NCBI GenBank assembly: GCA_046302715.1
Contig: JBKCHQ010000200.1
Location: 1-64,000, forward strand
DNA: 64,000 nucleotides
Reading direction: 5' to 3'
DNA from: CAMCXT01 sp046302715
GTDB lineage: Bacteria; Bacteroidota; Bacteroidia; M30B66
Shown: in pieces, positions 9,059 to 16,898 of the stretch
Layout of the letters: each line of letters starts with the position of its first letter
Position numbering within the stretch: the stretch's first letter is position 1
Program-made: the position numbers and the translations under genes
Notes under the pieces: generated by a model
What the model was told of the DNA's origin: nothing
Database searches by the model: none
Seen by the model: only the letters and a program-made list of their open reading frames with translations

Positions 9059-9556
9059 TCATTCTTCATGGATCGAAATTTCTGAATCAATGGTTTTGGG
9101 AGGCGTTTGATAACTTGCCTTCAGTATCGAATCCAGCGTATTTAAACGAATTTTCATATCTGCCTGCCTTTGGTTCTGCCCAATGTAACCATTAATACGG
9201 CCTATGGGATATTTACAAACTAGAACAGATTGCCATTGAATATTACAACCGCCATCGGTTGCTACGAGTTGGATGGTTTCTATAGATTCGATATTTGTCA
9301 GGAAGCCTTTTTCAATCCTCTTTGCAGTGCAGTGGCCGCCCCAATCATTAGCTTTTGAAACTATACTGGTTTCGTTTTCGCTAGTGTCATTTATCCAGTG
9401 GTTCCAATGGGACTTGTTCTGAAAAAAATGCTTACAGGAGTCGTATGGAATTTCGGTTTCTATAGCATCACGAAGCCTGCGCTTTTCGGGTAATACGTAA
9501 ATTATAATTGCGCCTAATGATATCAAAATCAAAGCAATATAAAGCAGTTTTTTCAT
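9059..9556 (-). CDS. Hypothetical membrane-anchored protein, possibly SRPBCC-like
   Basis: I choose the ATG at 9556 (165 residues): it begins MKKLLYIALILIS with one membrane segment (about 4-22). The longer frame uses a TTG at 9598 that adds a non-hydrophobic stretch. The rest is soluble and presumably periplasmic. The spacing of W and G residues (SHWNHWIND near 50, NIQWQSVLVCKYPIGRI near 105) resembles the START/SRPBCC polyketide-cyclase fold seen in many Bacteroidota proteins with one N-terminal helix, but the similarity is weak and no active site is visible. It lies directly after the lipid kinase, probably in the same operon. Function unknown. Confidence 0.6.
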   Translation of the reverse strand: MKKLLYIALILISLGAIIIYVLPEKRRLRDAIETEIPYDSCKHFFQNKSHWNHWINDTSENETSIVSKANDWGGHCTAKRIEKGFLTNIESIETIQLVATDGGCNIQWQSVLVCKYPIGRINGYIGQNQRQADMKIRLNTLDSILKASYQTPPKTIDSEISIHEE

Positions 9557-9594
9557 GGCTTTACTTTCAATAGCTGAATAAACAGACCTTAATT

Positions 9595-10482
9595 TCAAAT
9601 TTTTTTACGAATAATCCTTAGGCTTTGCGGCAAAATTTTAATCTCAAGCCTACTGTCCATCGCCACAGGTTCCCCATCAATATTTACAAAGTCTTCGGCT
9701 GTTCGCTGTATGGTGAATGCATCGCTACAGTTAAAAAATCGTAATGTGCTTATTTCTTTTCCTCTTTGCAATGCAAAAAGTAACTTCGGTAACTCATGCC
9801 AGCGTGGTTTGCTAAGAGCAACTATTTCGAACCGGCCATCGTTTGTTTGAGCATTTTTTGCAATAATAAAATTATTTCCAAACTGTTTTCCGTTGCAAAC
9901 GGCAAGCACAAATCCGCTTATTTCAATTTCATTATTAGCCGTTATGAGGGTGTACTTTTTTTCGGGGTAGTTAAAGAATTCGGAAAAGATAATATTCAGA
10001 TACGTGCGTAAACCTCTGCGGCTGGAGCTTGAAAAAAGATTTGCAACATGGGCGTCAAAGCCAATGCCGGCAATGTTTACAAAGAAATGTTCGTTCACCT
10101 GTCCGCTATCGATTAACGCTAAATGCTCGTGTTTCGCCAACAGCTTTATAGCCTTTTCCACATCGAAAGGCAAGCCCATTTCTCGCGCCAATCCATTCCC
10201 CGATCCCATGGGTATTATGCCCAGCAAGGTTTCGGTATGCACCAATTGTGAGGCCACGTCGTTTACAGTTCCGTCGCCGCCACACGCTACAACAGCAAAG
10301 GTTTTATTGCTAACGGCCTCTTGAGCATATTGCTTGGTTTTCAATGAACTTTCGGGGACTTCAATTCGAAAATTTAAGCCGTTTTCATGCGCAAAATGCT
10401 CAATTTTTCGAATGATATTTCGCTTATCACGCCCACCCGAAATAGGATTAACAATAAAAAGAAAGGATTTGTCTGTTGACAT
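9595..10482 (-). CDS. Diacylglycerol/lipid kinase family protein (DagK/YegS type)
   Basis: A 295-residue protein of the DAGK_cat family. The N-terminus has the nucleotide-binding NPISGG, followed by the catalytic glycine-rich motif CGGDGTVNDVA (64-74) and GSGNGLAREMGLP (about 97-109). The C-terminal beta-sandwich ends with FVNIDGEPV, the usual family signature. Members phosphorylate diacylglycerol, sphingoid bases or other lipids at the membrane. It overlaps the upstream monophosphatase gene by one base (TAATG), indicating translational coupling. In this position next to lgt it may take part in recycling the diacylglycerol or phospholipid by-products of envelope metabolism, but that is only suggestion. 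Confidence 0.9.
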   Translation of the reverse strand: MSTDKSFLFIVNPISGGRDKRNIIRKIEHFAHENGLNFRIEVPESSLKTKQYAQEAVSNKTFAVVACGGDGTVNDVASQLVHTETLLGIIPMGSGNGLAREMGLPFDVEKAIKLLAKHEHLALIDSGQVNEHFFVNIAGIGFDAHVANLFSSSSRRGLRTYLNIIFSEFFNYPEKKYTLITANNEIEISGFVLAVCNGKQFGNNFIIAKNAQTNDGRFEIVALSKPRWHELPKLLFALQRGKEISTLRFFNCSDAFTIQRTAEDFVNIDGEPVAMDSRLEIKILPQSLRIIRKKI

Positions 10483-11276
10483 TACCGATTAAAGTGGGCA
10501 TTGATTATGGAGCGTAGCTCATCATTTATAGCCCCGTTTCCGGCCAGTAACTCTTTACCAAATAGATAATTTTCGCCCCCCGAGTAATCGCTTACTTCTC
10601 CACCTGCCTGTTTCACGATAAAGGCACCCGCAGCTACATCCCAAGGACTTAAACCATATTCGTAAAATGCTTCAAATCTGCCACATGCGACATAGGCGAG
10701 GTCTAATGCCGCAGAACCTAGTCGGCGAATACCGTGGGTAGATTTTACAAAATGCTGGAACAAGCGCATCCAGTCGTTCAGTTTTCCTTCATCTCTATAT
10801 GGAAACCCGGTGACCAACAATGCATCTTTAAGTAATTGGCAATCAGATACGCTAATGGGATTTCCGTTGAGTCGGCTAATATCGTTTTGTATGGCATGAA
10901 AACATTCGTTATGGCTTACATCATAAACCACACCCATAACAGTTTCGCCGTTTAGCTGCAGCCCAATACTAATGCAAAAAAACGGCATGCCGTGAATAAA
11001 ATTGGTGGTACCGTCAATGGGATCAATAATCCAACGGTAGGCTTTATCCTCTTGTTCTACTGTTTTTTCCTCGGTTAAAAAGCAAGAGCCTGGAATTAGC
11101 TGCTTAAACTCTTTAACGAGCATCTCTTCTGCGCCTTTATCAACATGCGTTACAAAATCGTTGATGCCTTTAGAATCAAAACCCACGCTTTTGAGAATTT
11201 GTTGTTCCTCAAGTATGTAGCGACCTGTGTTTTTACAAATGGTTATAACATCAGAACACAATGCGTTTAAGTCCAT
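10482..11276 (-). CDS. Inositol monophosphatase family protein (SuhB-like)
   Basis: 264 residues from the ATG at 11276; an upstream in-frame extension overlaps lgt and is not family-like. Metal-binding motif 1 is complete (WIIDPIDGTTNFIHG) with an upstream acidic motif ending in LTEEK, and motif 2 reads SPWDVAAGAFIVKQAGG. These define a lithium-sensitive magnesium-dependent phosphatase of the IMPase/FBPase superfamily. Substrates in the family include inositol phosphate, phosphoadenosine phosphate and sugar phosphates; I cannot choose among them. The stop overlaps the start of the lipid kinase by one base, and lgt ends 10 bases upstream, so it lies in the middle of a tight operon. Confidence 0.9.
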   Translation of the reverse strand: MDLNALCSDVITICKNTGRYILEEQQILKSVGFDSKGINDFVTHVDKGAEEMLVKEFKQLIPGSCFLTEEKTVEQEDKAYRWIIDPIDGTTNFIHGMPFFCISIGLQLNGETVMGVVYDVSHNECFHAIQNDISRLNGNPISVSDCQLLKDALLVTGFPYRDEGKLNDWMRLFQHFVKSTHGIRRLGSAALDLAYVACGRFEAFYEYGLSPWDVAAGAFIVKQAGGEVSDYSGGENYLFGKELLAGNGAINDELRSIINAHFNR

Positions 11277-11286
11277 AAGGCTACTT

Positions 11287-12441
11287 TCAATTTGATGCTT
11301 GGCGATGTTTTTTACGGGTGTACCACACACCAAAAATCCCAAGTAATGCCATTATCACCGAGATAATTTGGGCCTGTGTTACCTCTAAACCGCCAATGTG
11401 ATATACCTCGTTTACCCGGATGCTTTCAATTAAAAATCGCTCCATGCCATTCATAATTAAATAAACACTAAATAAAAGGCCTGGTGTTGTTATTTTTTTG
11501 CGAATTGCCCATAAAATTCCAAAAAGTATAAGAGCCATTAGGGTTTCGTAAAACGAGGTTGGAAAAACAGGTTCGGGCAATTCGTGGCACCATCTCCCTA
11601 CGCAACCGGGAATAGGAATGCCCTCATTATTAACATTGTGCGGAAATTTAAACGACCACATCCAGTCGGGCAGCCCGCTCATCCATGAGGGTTTAGGAGC
11701 CTTATTCACGATTCCCCAGTCGCCATCGCCCGACATTTGGCACCCCAAGCGTCCAATGCCGTATGCCAGCATCAGCGAAGGTGCGGCTGCATCGCAAAGA
11801 TGCACGGGCGAAATATTGTGTTTACGTGCGTAGCGAATAATTAACGCAGCGGCAACTATCAAACCTCCGTAAAACGTTAAGCCCGAAAACGAAAATAAAG
11901 CCCCAATTGGATCGGCAAAAAATTCACTCGGATTTTCAAGGTTGTGAAATATTTTGGCGCCTAAAATACCACCAACTACAGCAATCATGACTATGTTGCC
12001 CAGATGATCTTCTGCATTTACTGGCTCCACTACAATTTTAGGCTCAGGTAGAAGCGCTTTATTAACCTCGTAATATTTCCAGTACGTGAGAATTGCGGCT
12101 CCCAAAATACCGCCCAAGAAGCTGCCATCAAAAGATAGTAAGAGTGCCTGAGGATTATCGGCAAATTGGGCATAGTTTGTAATCAAGTAAACCAGTTTGA
12201 AACCGAACAAGAATCCGCCCACAGCATTATAAATATATTCCTCAGGCTTTGCTTTTGCGCCAATAATGCGCTTTCGGCTGCCTGCTGTAAGCAAGCCCTC
12301 ACCTTGCTTTCGGCGCAATTCTTTAGCAAGCAAAAAGGCAGCGAGCCCAAATGAAATAGCCACAAAAAATCCAAAAGTCTGAATGGGGAGTTTAAGGTTG
12401 ATGCCAATACTTTTGAGAAACTCGCTTATGGTAGGGTACAT
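11287..12441 (-). CDS. lgt: Prolipoprotein diacylglyceryl transferase
   Basis: Polytopic inner-membrane enzyme that attaches diacylglycerol from phosphatidylglycerol to the lipobox cysteine of prolipoproteins. The Lgt signature is present as YGIGRLGCQMSGDGDWG, together with FYGGL upstream and the late PTSFYE. At 384 residues it is about 100 longer than the E. coli enzyme; the extra length is in the N-terminal third, in a segment after the first helix (basic, RKRIIGAKAKPEEY) and another around 130-150, as is common in Bacteroidota. It sits 3 bases after mtaB and 10 bases before the monophosphatase gene. The MsrA lipoprotein encoded downstream is a likely client. Confidence 0.95.
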   Translation of the reverse strand: MYPTISEFLKSIGINLKLPIQTFGFFVAISFGLAAFLLAKELRRKQGEGLLTAGSRKRIIGAKAKPEEYIYNAVGGFLFGFKLVYLITNYAQFADNPQALLLSFDGSFLGGILGAAILTYWKYYEVNKALLPEPKIVVEPVNAEDHLGNIVMIAVVGGILGAKIFHNLENPSEFFADPIGALFSFSGLTFYGGLIVAAALIIRYARKHNISPVHLCDAAAPSLMLAYGIGRLGCQMSGDGDWGIVNKAPKPSWMSGLPDWMWSFKFPHNVNNEGIPIPGCVGRWCHELPEPVFPTSFYETLMALILFGILWAIRKKITTPGLLFSVYLIMNGMERFLIESIRVNEVYHIGGLEVTQAQIISVIMALLGIFGVWYTRKKHRQASN

Positions 12442-12444
12442 TAT

Positions 12445-13800
12445 TTATGAAATTAAATCCGAAACTGGTAATGAAGCCATTAAAAGCCCTTGGTTTTCGG
12501 ACTTGGAAAGACGGCAGTGAACTATTTTATTAATTATGGGCTCACTCCAAGGAGCCTGAACTTTTATATAATTATCGGTGAAGCCGTACATGCATTCTCC
12601 GTCTTTTTCGGCCTCCCACAAAACGTTTCGCTCTGTATTTACAAAGCGTTCGTAAAATGCGTGACGCTTTTTTTCGGAGAGGATGCGCAGCATTTCGCTG
12701 CGTTGATTTCGCACTTGCATAGGCACTACTTCGGTCATTTCTGCTGCATCGGTATGGTCTCTTTCGGAGTAAGTAAACACATGCAGGTAGGCAATGGGGA
12801 GTTCGTTTAAATAGTTGTAGGTGTCCAAAAAATCAGCATCCGTTTCGCCAGGGAAGCCCACTATTACATCCACTCCAATAGCGGCATCGGGCATAAAACG
12901 AAGAATTTCATTTACGCGTTGTGTGTAAAGTTCTTTGCGGTAACGTCTGCGCATTGCACCTAATATTTTATTGCTGCCCGACTGAAGCGGAATATGAAAG
13001 TGGGGTACAAATTTTTGAGATGTTGCACAAAAGGCAATAATATCATCGCTGAGTAAATTGGGCTCAACCGATGAAATTCTAATACGTTCAATACGATCGA
13101 GCTGGTCCAATTCCTTGAGAAGGGATAAAAAAGTTTCGCCGTTTTTTCGTCCGAAATCGCCGGTATTTACTCCTGTGAGCACCAATTCCGAAACATTTTT
13201 TTCGGCAATTAATTTTCGTGCTTGAACAATAGTTTCAGAAATGGTAGCACTTCGGCTGGTTCCACGAGCTAGGGGTATGGTGCAAAAACTACATGAATAA
13301 TCGCAGCCATCCTGTATTTTAAAAAACACACGTGTGCGATCCTCTCCCGAATACGAAGGCATAAAAGTTTTAACCTCGTTGATAGCACAGGCATGAACTT
13401 CGGCCTGCTGTTTTTTCTCTATTTGGGTTAGAAAGTTGGGGAGATTAAATTTTTCGTTTGCCCCCAAAACCAGGTCAACACCTTCAATGCTTGCAATTTC
13501 ATCGGGTTTTAACTGTGCGTAACAACCTATAATGGCAATGAAGGCATTAGGTGAAACCCGAAGGGCTTTATTTACCAGCGATCTGCATTTTTTGTCGGCA
13601 TTTTCGGTAACCGAGCAGGTGTTGATTACATATATATCGGGTACCTCTTCAAAATCAACCCTTTGATAGCCGAGTGTTTTAAAGGAGCGTGCAATTTCAG
13701 AAGTTTCCGAAAAATTAAGCTTGCAGCCAAGCGTATGGAAGCACACTTTTTTAGGAGGGTAATTTTCTGAATTCACGGTTATTTTTGGGCAAATGTACAT
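12445..13800 (-). CDS. mtaB: tRNA t6A37 methylthiotransferase MtaB
   Basis: A 451-residue methylthiotransferase. The N-terminal UPF0004 domain carries three cluster-binding cysteines (LGCKLN, INTCSVT, GCYAQ); the radical-SAM motif CDYSCSFC follows near residue 165; the C-terminus is a TRAM domain. The LGCKLN/INTCSVT pattern is MtaB-like (ms2t6A37 synthesis) rather than MiaB or RimO. Start is uncertain: the ATG at 13800 is followed immediately by a perfect -7 box (13790-13797), so if that promoter is used, translation must begin downstream, for example at the GTG at 13776, still upstream of the first conserved strand. It heads the operon with lgt. Confidence 0.93.
   Translation of the reverse strand: MYICPKITVNSENYPPKKVCFHTLGCKLNFSETSEIARSFKTLGYQRVDFEEVPDIYVINTCSVTENADKKCRSLVNKALRVSPNAFIAIIGCYAQLKPDEIASIEGVDLVLGANEKFNLPNFLTQIEKKQQAEVHACAINEVKTFMPSYSGEDRTRVFFKIQDGCDYSCSFCTIPLARGTSRSATISETIVQARKLIAEKNVSELVLTGVNTGDFGRKNGETFLSLLKELDQLDRIERIRISSVEPNLLSDDIIAFCATSQKFVPHFHIPLQSGSNKILGAMRRRYRKELYTQRVNEILRFMPDAAIGVDVIVGFPGETDADFLDTYNYLNELPIAYLHVFTYSERDHTDAAEMTEVVPMQVRNQRSEMLRILSEKKRHAFYERFVNTERNVLWEAEKDGECMYGFTDNYIKVQAPWSEPIINKIVHCRLSKSENQGLLMASLPVSDLIS
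13790..13797 (-). promoter_or_regulatory. Bacteroidota -7 box inside the 5' end of mtaB
   Basis: On the minus strand this reads TACATTTG followed by CCC, a full match to TAnnTTTG with the frequent C extension. It begins directly after the ATG at 13800 and ends 13 bases before an in-frame GTG at 13776. No clear -33 TTG was found at the usual distance. Confidence 0.45.
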
Positions 13801-13912
13801 TTTTAAACGATTTGCAGGGTGCCGTTTTTGATAAATAATGCAGTCAAATTAATTTTATAAATCAGTAAAACAGATGGTTACGTGAAAATCATTGACTTGC
13901 AGCATAGATGCG

Positions 13913-13943
13913 TTTGCATGAAAGCTTAATTACACTAAATTTG
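13913..13943 (+). promoter_or_regulatory. Promoter of the tRNA-Glu/rpsT unit
   Basis: TTTG at 13913-13916 and TAAATTTG at 13936-13943 are separated by exactly 19 bases, the ideal Bacteroidota -33/-7 arrangement; C and A follow the -7 box. The tRNA begins 20 bases after the box, leaving room for a short 5' leader removed by RNase P. Confidence 0.85.
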
Positions 13944-13962
13944 CAGTCCAATTTTAAAAATT

Positions 13963-14034
<72 letters not shown>

Positions 14035-14051
14035 CAAATACTAATAAAGAG

Positions 14052-14309
14052 ATGGCTAATCATCAATCAGCAATGAAACGTATTCGCTCCAGCGAAACTA
14101 AGCGGGTGTTGAATCGTTATGTTCATAAAACAACACGCAATGCAATGAAGAAGTTGCGCCTTACCTCAAAGAAGAAGGAAGCTGCAAAACTTCTTATTGA
14201 AGTAACATCAATGCTCGATAAACTTGCTAAGCGCAATGTGATTCACAAAAATAAAGCGGGAAACTTGGTGGGTAAACTTACCCGTCACGTTAATGCGCTT
14301 TCTAAGTAA
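14052..14309 (+). CDS. rpsT: 30S ribosomal protein S20
   Basis: 85 residues beginning MANHQSAMKRIRSSETKR, the standard S20 N-terminus, very rich in Lys and Arg and predicted all-helical, binding the 5' and 3' minor domains of 16S rRNA during 30S assembly. The open frame extends back through the tRNA gene to 13908, but that is accidental; the ATG at 14052 with a purine-rich AAAGAG just upstream is the real start. It is the only protein gene in a short unit: promoter at 13913, tRNA-Glu, rpsT, terminator at 14329. Confidence 0.97.
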   Translation: MANHQSAMKRIRSSETKRVLNRYVHKTTRNAMKKLRLTSKKKEAAKLLIEVTSMLDKLAKRNVIHKNKAGNLVGKLTRHVNALSK

Positions 14310-14328
14310 GATTCAACTTATATTATTT

Positions 14329-14363
14329 AATGGGTTTGTTCAGCAATGATCAAACCCATTTTT
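14329..14363 (+). terminator. Rho-independent terminator after rpsT
   Basis: AATGGGTTTG (14329-14338) pairs perfectly with CAAACCCATT (14351-14360), a 10-bp stem with a 12-base loop, followed by a run of T. It is 19 bases after the rpsT stop. Read on the other strand it may also stop transcripts leaving the phosphohexomutase gene, although there the tail is A/T-mixed. Confidence 0.88.
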
Positions 14364-14379
14364 ATTTTGTGACATTTAC

Positions 14380-15789
14380 TTACACCTCCAGTACTTTGCG
14401 AGTTTCGCTTAATATGGATTGCGCCTCATCCATGGTTGTCGCCTCAGCATAAATACGCAGTAAGGGTTCGGTTCCGGATGGACGAATCATCACCCATGAA
14501 TTTTCATCGAGGAAATGCTTGTATCCATCTAAATCGTCAACAGACTGAACCGTGTAGCGTCCGAAATTTTTGAAAGCACGGCTTTTGCATTTCGAGATGA
14601 TATCTTGCTTAACCGCTTCGGGCAGATGAACATCGTTACGGTCGAAGCTGAAGGGCCCAACGATTTCATATACTTCCTGAATTAACTCCTCTAGTTTTTT
14701 GCCCGATTTAGCCATAAACTCCCAAATAACCAATCCCATCCATATGCCGTCGCGTTCCGGAATATGGCCTTTTATAGCAATACCACCCGATTCTTCGCCC
14801 CCCAGTAAAACATCTTCATGTATCATGATGCCGGCTATGTATTTAAAGCCAATTTTAACGGTTTCGAGCTCTAGCCCATAATGGGCACATAATTTTTTGA
14901 CTTTAACCGAGGATGAAAATGCTGTGCATACCTTGCCGCTGTAGCCTTTATATTTCACCAAATAATGGATGAGCAATAAAATGATGTGATGCGAGTCAAC
15001 GAAATTGCCTTTACTGTCGAACAGTCCAATTCTATCGGCATCGCCATCGGTAGCCAAACCGCAGTCAATATTTTCGGCAATACGTATCATTTCGGAGAAT
15101 TCGCTAAGGTTTCGAGCAATAGGCTCTGGTGCTTGTCCATCGAACGATGGATTATAATCGCAATGCAATAGCGTGGTGTCGGGCAGCAATCGCCGAATTA
15201 CATTTTGCCCTGCACCGTACATGGCATCATAAGCCAATTCTAGATTGGAGTTTCGGATTGCATCCAAATCAAAACTGCGTTCTATATGAACACAATATTC
15301 ATCTTCCAGGGCCACCCAGCGCAAAAGACCTTGTTGTTCAGCTTTTTCAAATGAAACATTCGTATACGTTTCGTCCACTGTATCTGGAATGAGCTTCTCA
15401 ATTTCATCTATTTTTTCGGGAAGTAATGGCCCCCCATAATGTCCTTTTAATTTAAATCCGTTGTAGGATGGAGGATTATGACTTGCAGTAATGATGATTC
15501 CAAGGCTGCAATTATGATGTTTTGCAGCCAGTGAAATCATGGGTGTGGATACAAAGCCTTTGGAAAGCCTAACTTCAATGCCATGTTCAATCATTACACG
15601 CGCTACAGTATCGGCAAATAAGGCTCCTGCAAAGCGACAATCGTGGCCGATAACAACTGATGGGTTGCTGAAATTATTTTTCAGCCAAAGTGCGGTGCCG
15701 GTCGTAACTCGTGCTACATTTTCGACCGTAAAATCATCTGCAATTATGGCACGCCAGCCATCGGTTCCAAATTTTATTGCTTTTGTCAT
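14380..15789 (-). CDS. Phosphoglucomutase/phosphomannomutase family protein
   Basis: 469 residues of the alpha-D-phosphohexomutase family. The active-site serine loop is ITASHNPPSYNGFK (near 100), the metal-binding loop is DGDADRIG (near 245), the sugar-binding loop is GGEESGG (near 335), and the C-terminal phosphate-binding loop reads RPSGTEPLLRIYAE. All four domains are thus complete. Members interconvert hexose 1- and 6-phosphates for glycogen, cell-wall or exopolysaccharide precursors; specificity for glucose, mannose or glucosamine cannot be assigned. The gene follows mltG by 17 bases and is the last of the minus-strand run, ending near the rpsT terminator. Confidence 0.92.
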   Translation of the reverse strand: MTKAIKFGTDGWRAIIADDFTVENVARVTTGTALWLKNNFSNPSVVIGHDCRFAGALFADTVARVMIEHGIEVRLSKGFVSTPMISLAAKHHNCSLGIIITASHNPPSYNGFKLKGHYGGPLLPEKIDEIEKLIPDTVDETYTNVSFEKAEQQGLLRWVALEDEYCVHIERSFDLDAIRNSNLELAYDAMYGAGQNVIRRLLPDTTLLHCDYNPSFDGQAPEPIARNLSEFSEMIRIAENIDCGLATDGDADRIGLFDSKGNFVDSHHIILLLIHYLVKYKGYSGKVCTAFSSSVKVKKLCAHYGLELETVKIGFKYIAGIMIHEDVLLGGEESGGIAIKGHIPERDGIWMGLVIWEFMAKSGKKLEELIQEVYEIVGPFSFDRNDVHLPEAVKQDIISKCKSRAFKNFGRYTVQSVDDLDGYKHFLDENSWVMIRPSGTEPLLRIYAEATTMDEAQSILSETRKVLEV

Positions 15790-15806
15790 TTTTCGTTCAT
15801 TGATTA

Positions 15807-16886
15807 TTAAATACCCCGCCTGTTCAGTTCTCGGTGATATTTTGCGGCATTGGCCAAATGTTCAGAATAGGTTTTTGCAAAATCGTGGTATCCCGAGCGA
15901 TCGGGCCGTGCACAAAAGTAAATAAATTCATGTTGTGAGGCCTCAAGTACCGCATCGATGCAGCTGCTGTTCGCCATGTAAATGGGGCCGGGGGGAAGGC
16001 CCTCGTATTTATACGTATTGTAGGGCGAGTCAACGCTGAGGTGTTCTTTTAAAATACGTCGTAGGCCAAAGTTGCCCAAGGCAAATTTGACAGTGGGATC
16101 TGCCTGCAACTTCATTCCACAATTGAGGCGGTTAAGATAAACCCCGGCAATGGTGGGCCACTCATCCTTCTTGTTTGATTCTTGTTGCACAATGGATGCT
16201 ATAACCGAAATCTGATCGGGCCGCAAGCCCAGTTTTTGTGCCTGCGTTTTGCGTTTGTTATCCCAAAAATCTTGGTAGTATCCGGCCATCTTTTTCATAA
16301 ATCCTTCGGCCGAGGTATTCCAATAAAACTCATAAGTATTTGGCATTATAAGACTTAATGCGTTTTCGGCATTAAGGCCGTATGTTTTTTGAAATTCTTC
16401 CGAATCCATATACCGAATAATACTTGTAGAGTCGGCCTCAAGGTATTTCGAAACTTTTGAAGCCAGCTCATGGCGGGTTCGAATACTTTTAAAGGTAAGC
16501 CTTACCGGTTCTTGCTGACCCGATTGTAAAAGCGCTATTAATTCACGGTTCGACATACCAGGTTTTATTTTGTAGCGTCCCGGCTTTATCGCATGAGTAT
16601 AACCCATAAAATCAGCCATCCATCTAAACGTATCTTCGCTTTCCAATAAACCTTCTGACGATAAATAACGAACCACATCATCAAATTTGAAGTTGCTTCG
16701 TATGTACACAAATTCAGTTGGTTTTTTAAAACGCAGATTTGATTTAAAGGCATTATGGTAAATAAAAAAAATGCTGCCGGCCAATAAAAAGAAAAACGCA
16801 ACGGCTAACATCATCAGAATGGCTTTATTTTTTTGAATAAACCCTTTTTTAGCGGGCGTTTTCTTTATAGTTTTTTTCTTAGGCAT
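15807..16886 (-). CDS. mltG: Endolytic transglycosylase MltG
   Basis: Start is the ATG at 16886 (359 residues, MPKKKTIKKTPAKKG); a TTG four codons earlier is also in frame. After a basic cytoplasmic tail comes one membrane helix (about 25-45), a LysM-like domain (PGRYKIKPGMSNRELIALL), then the YceG catalytic domain with QQESNKKDEWPTIAGVYLNRL, whose first Glu is the expected catalytic residue, and LQADPTVKFALG. MltG cleaves nascent peptidoglycan strands at the inner membrane and so sets glycan length. It lies between the multihaem cytochrome gene (13 bases upstream) and the phosphohexomutase gene (17 bases downstream). Confidence 0.94.
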   Translation of the reverse strand: MPKKKTIKKTPAKKGFIQKNKAILMMLAVAFFFLLAGSIFFIYHNAFKSNLRFKKPTEFVYIRSNFKFDDVVRYLSSEGLLESEDTFRWMADFMGYTHAIKPGRYKIKPGMSNRELIALLQSGQQEPVRLTFKSIRTRHELASKVSKYLEADSTSIIRYMDSEEFQKTYGLNAENALSLIMPNTYEFYWNTSAEGFMKKMAGYYQDFWDNKRKTQAQKLGLRPDQISVIASIVQQESNKKDEWPTIAGVYLNRLNCGMKLQADPTVKFALGNFGLRRILKEHLSVDSPYNTYKYEGLPPGPIYMANSSCIDAVLEASQHEFIYFCARPDRSGYHDFAKTYSEHLANAAKYHRELNRRGI

Positions 16887-16898
16887 AAAAATATACAA

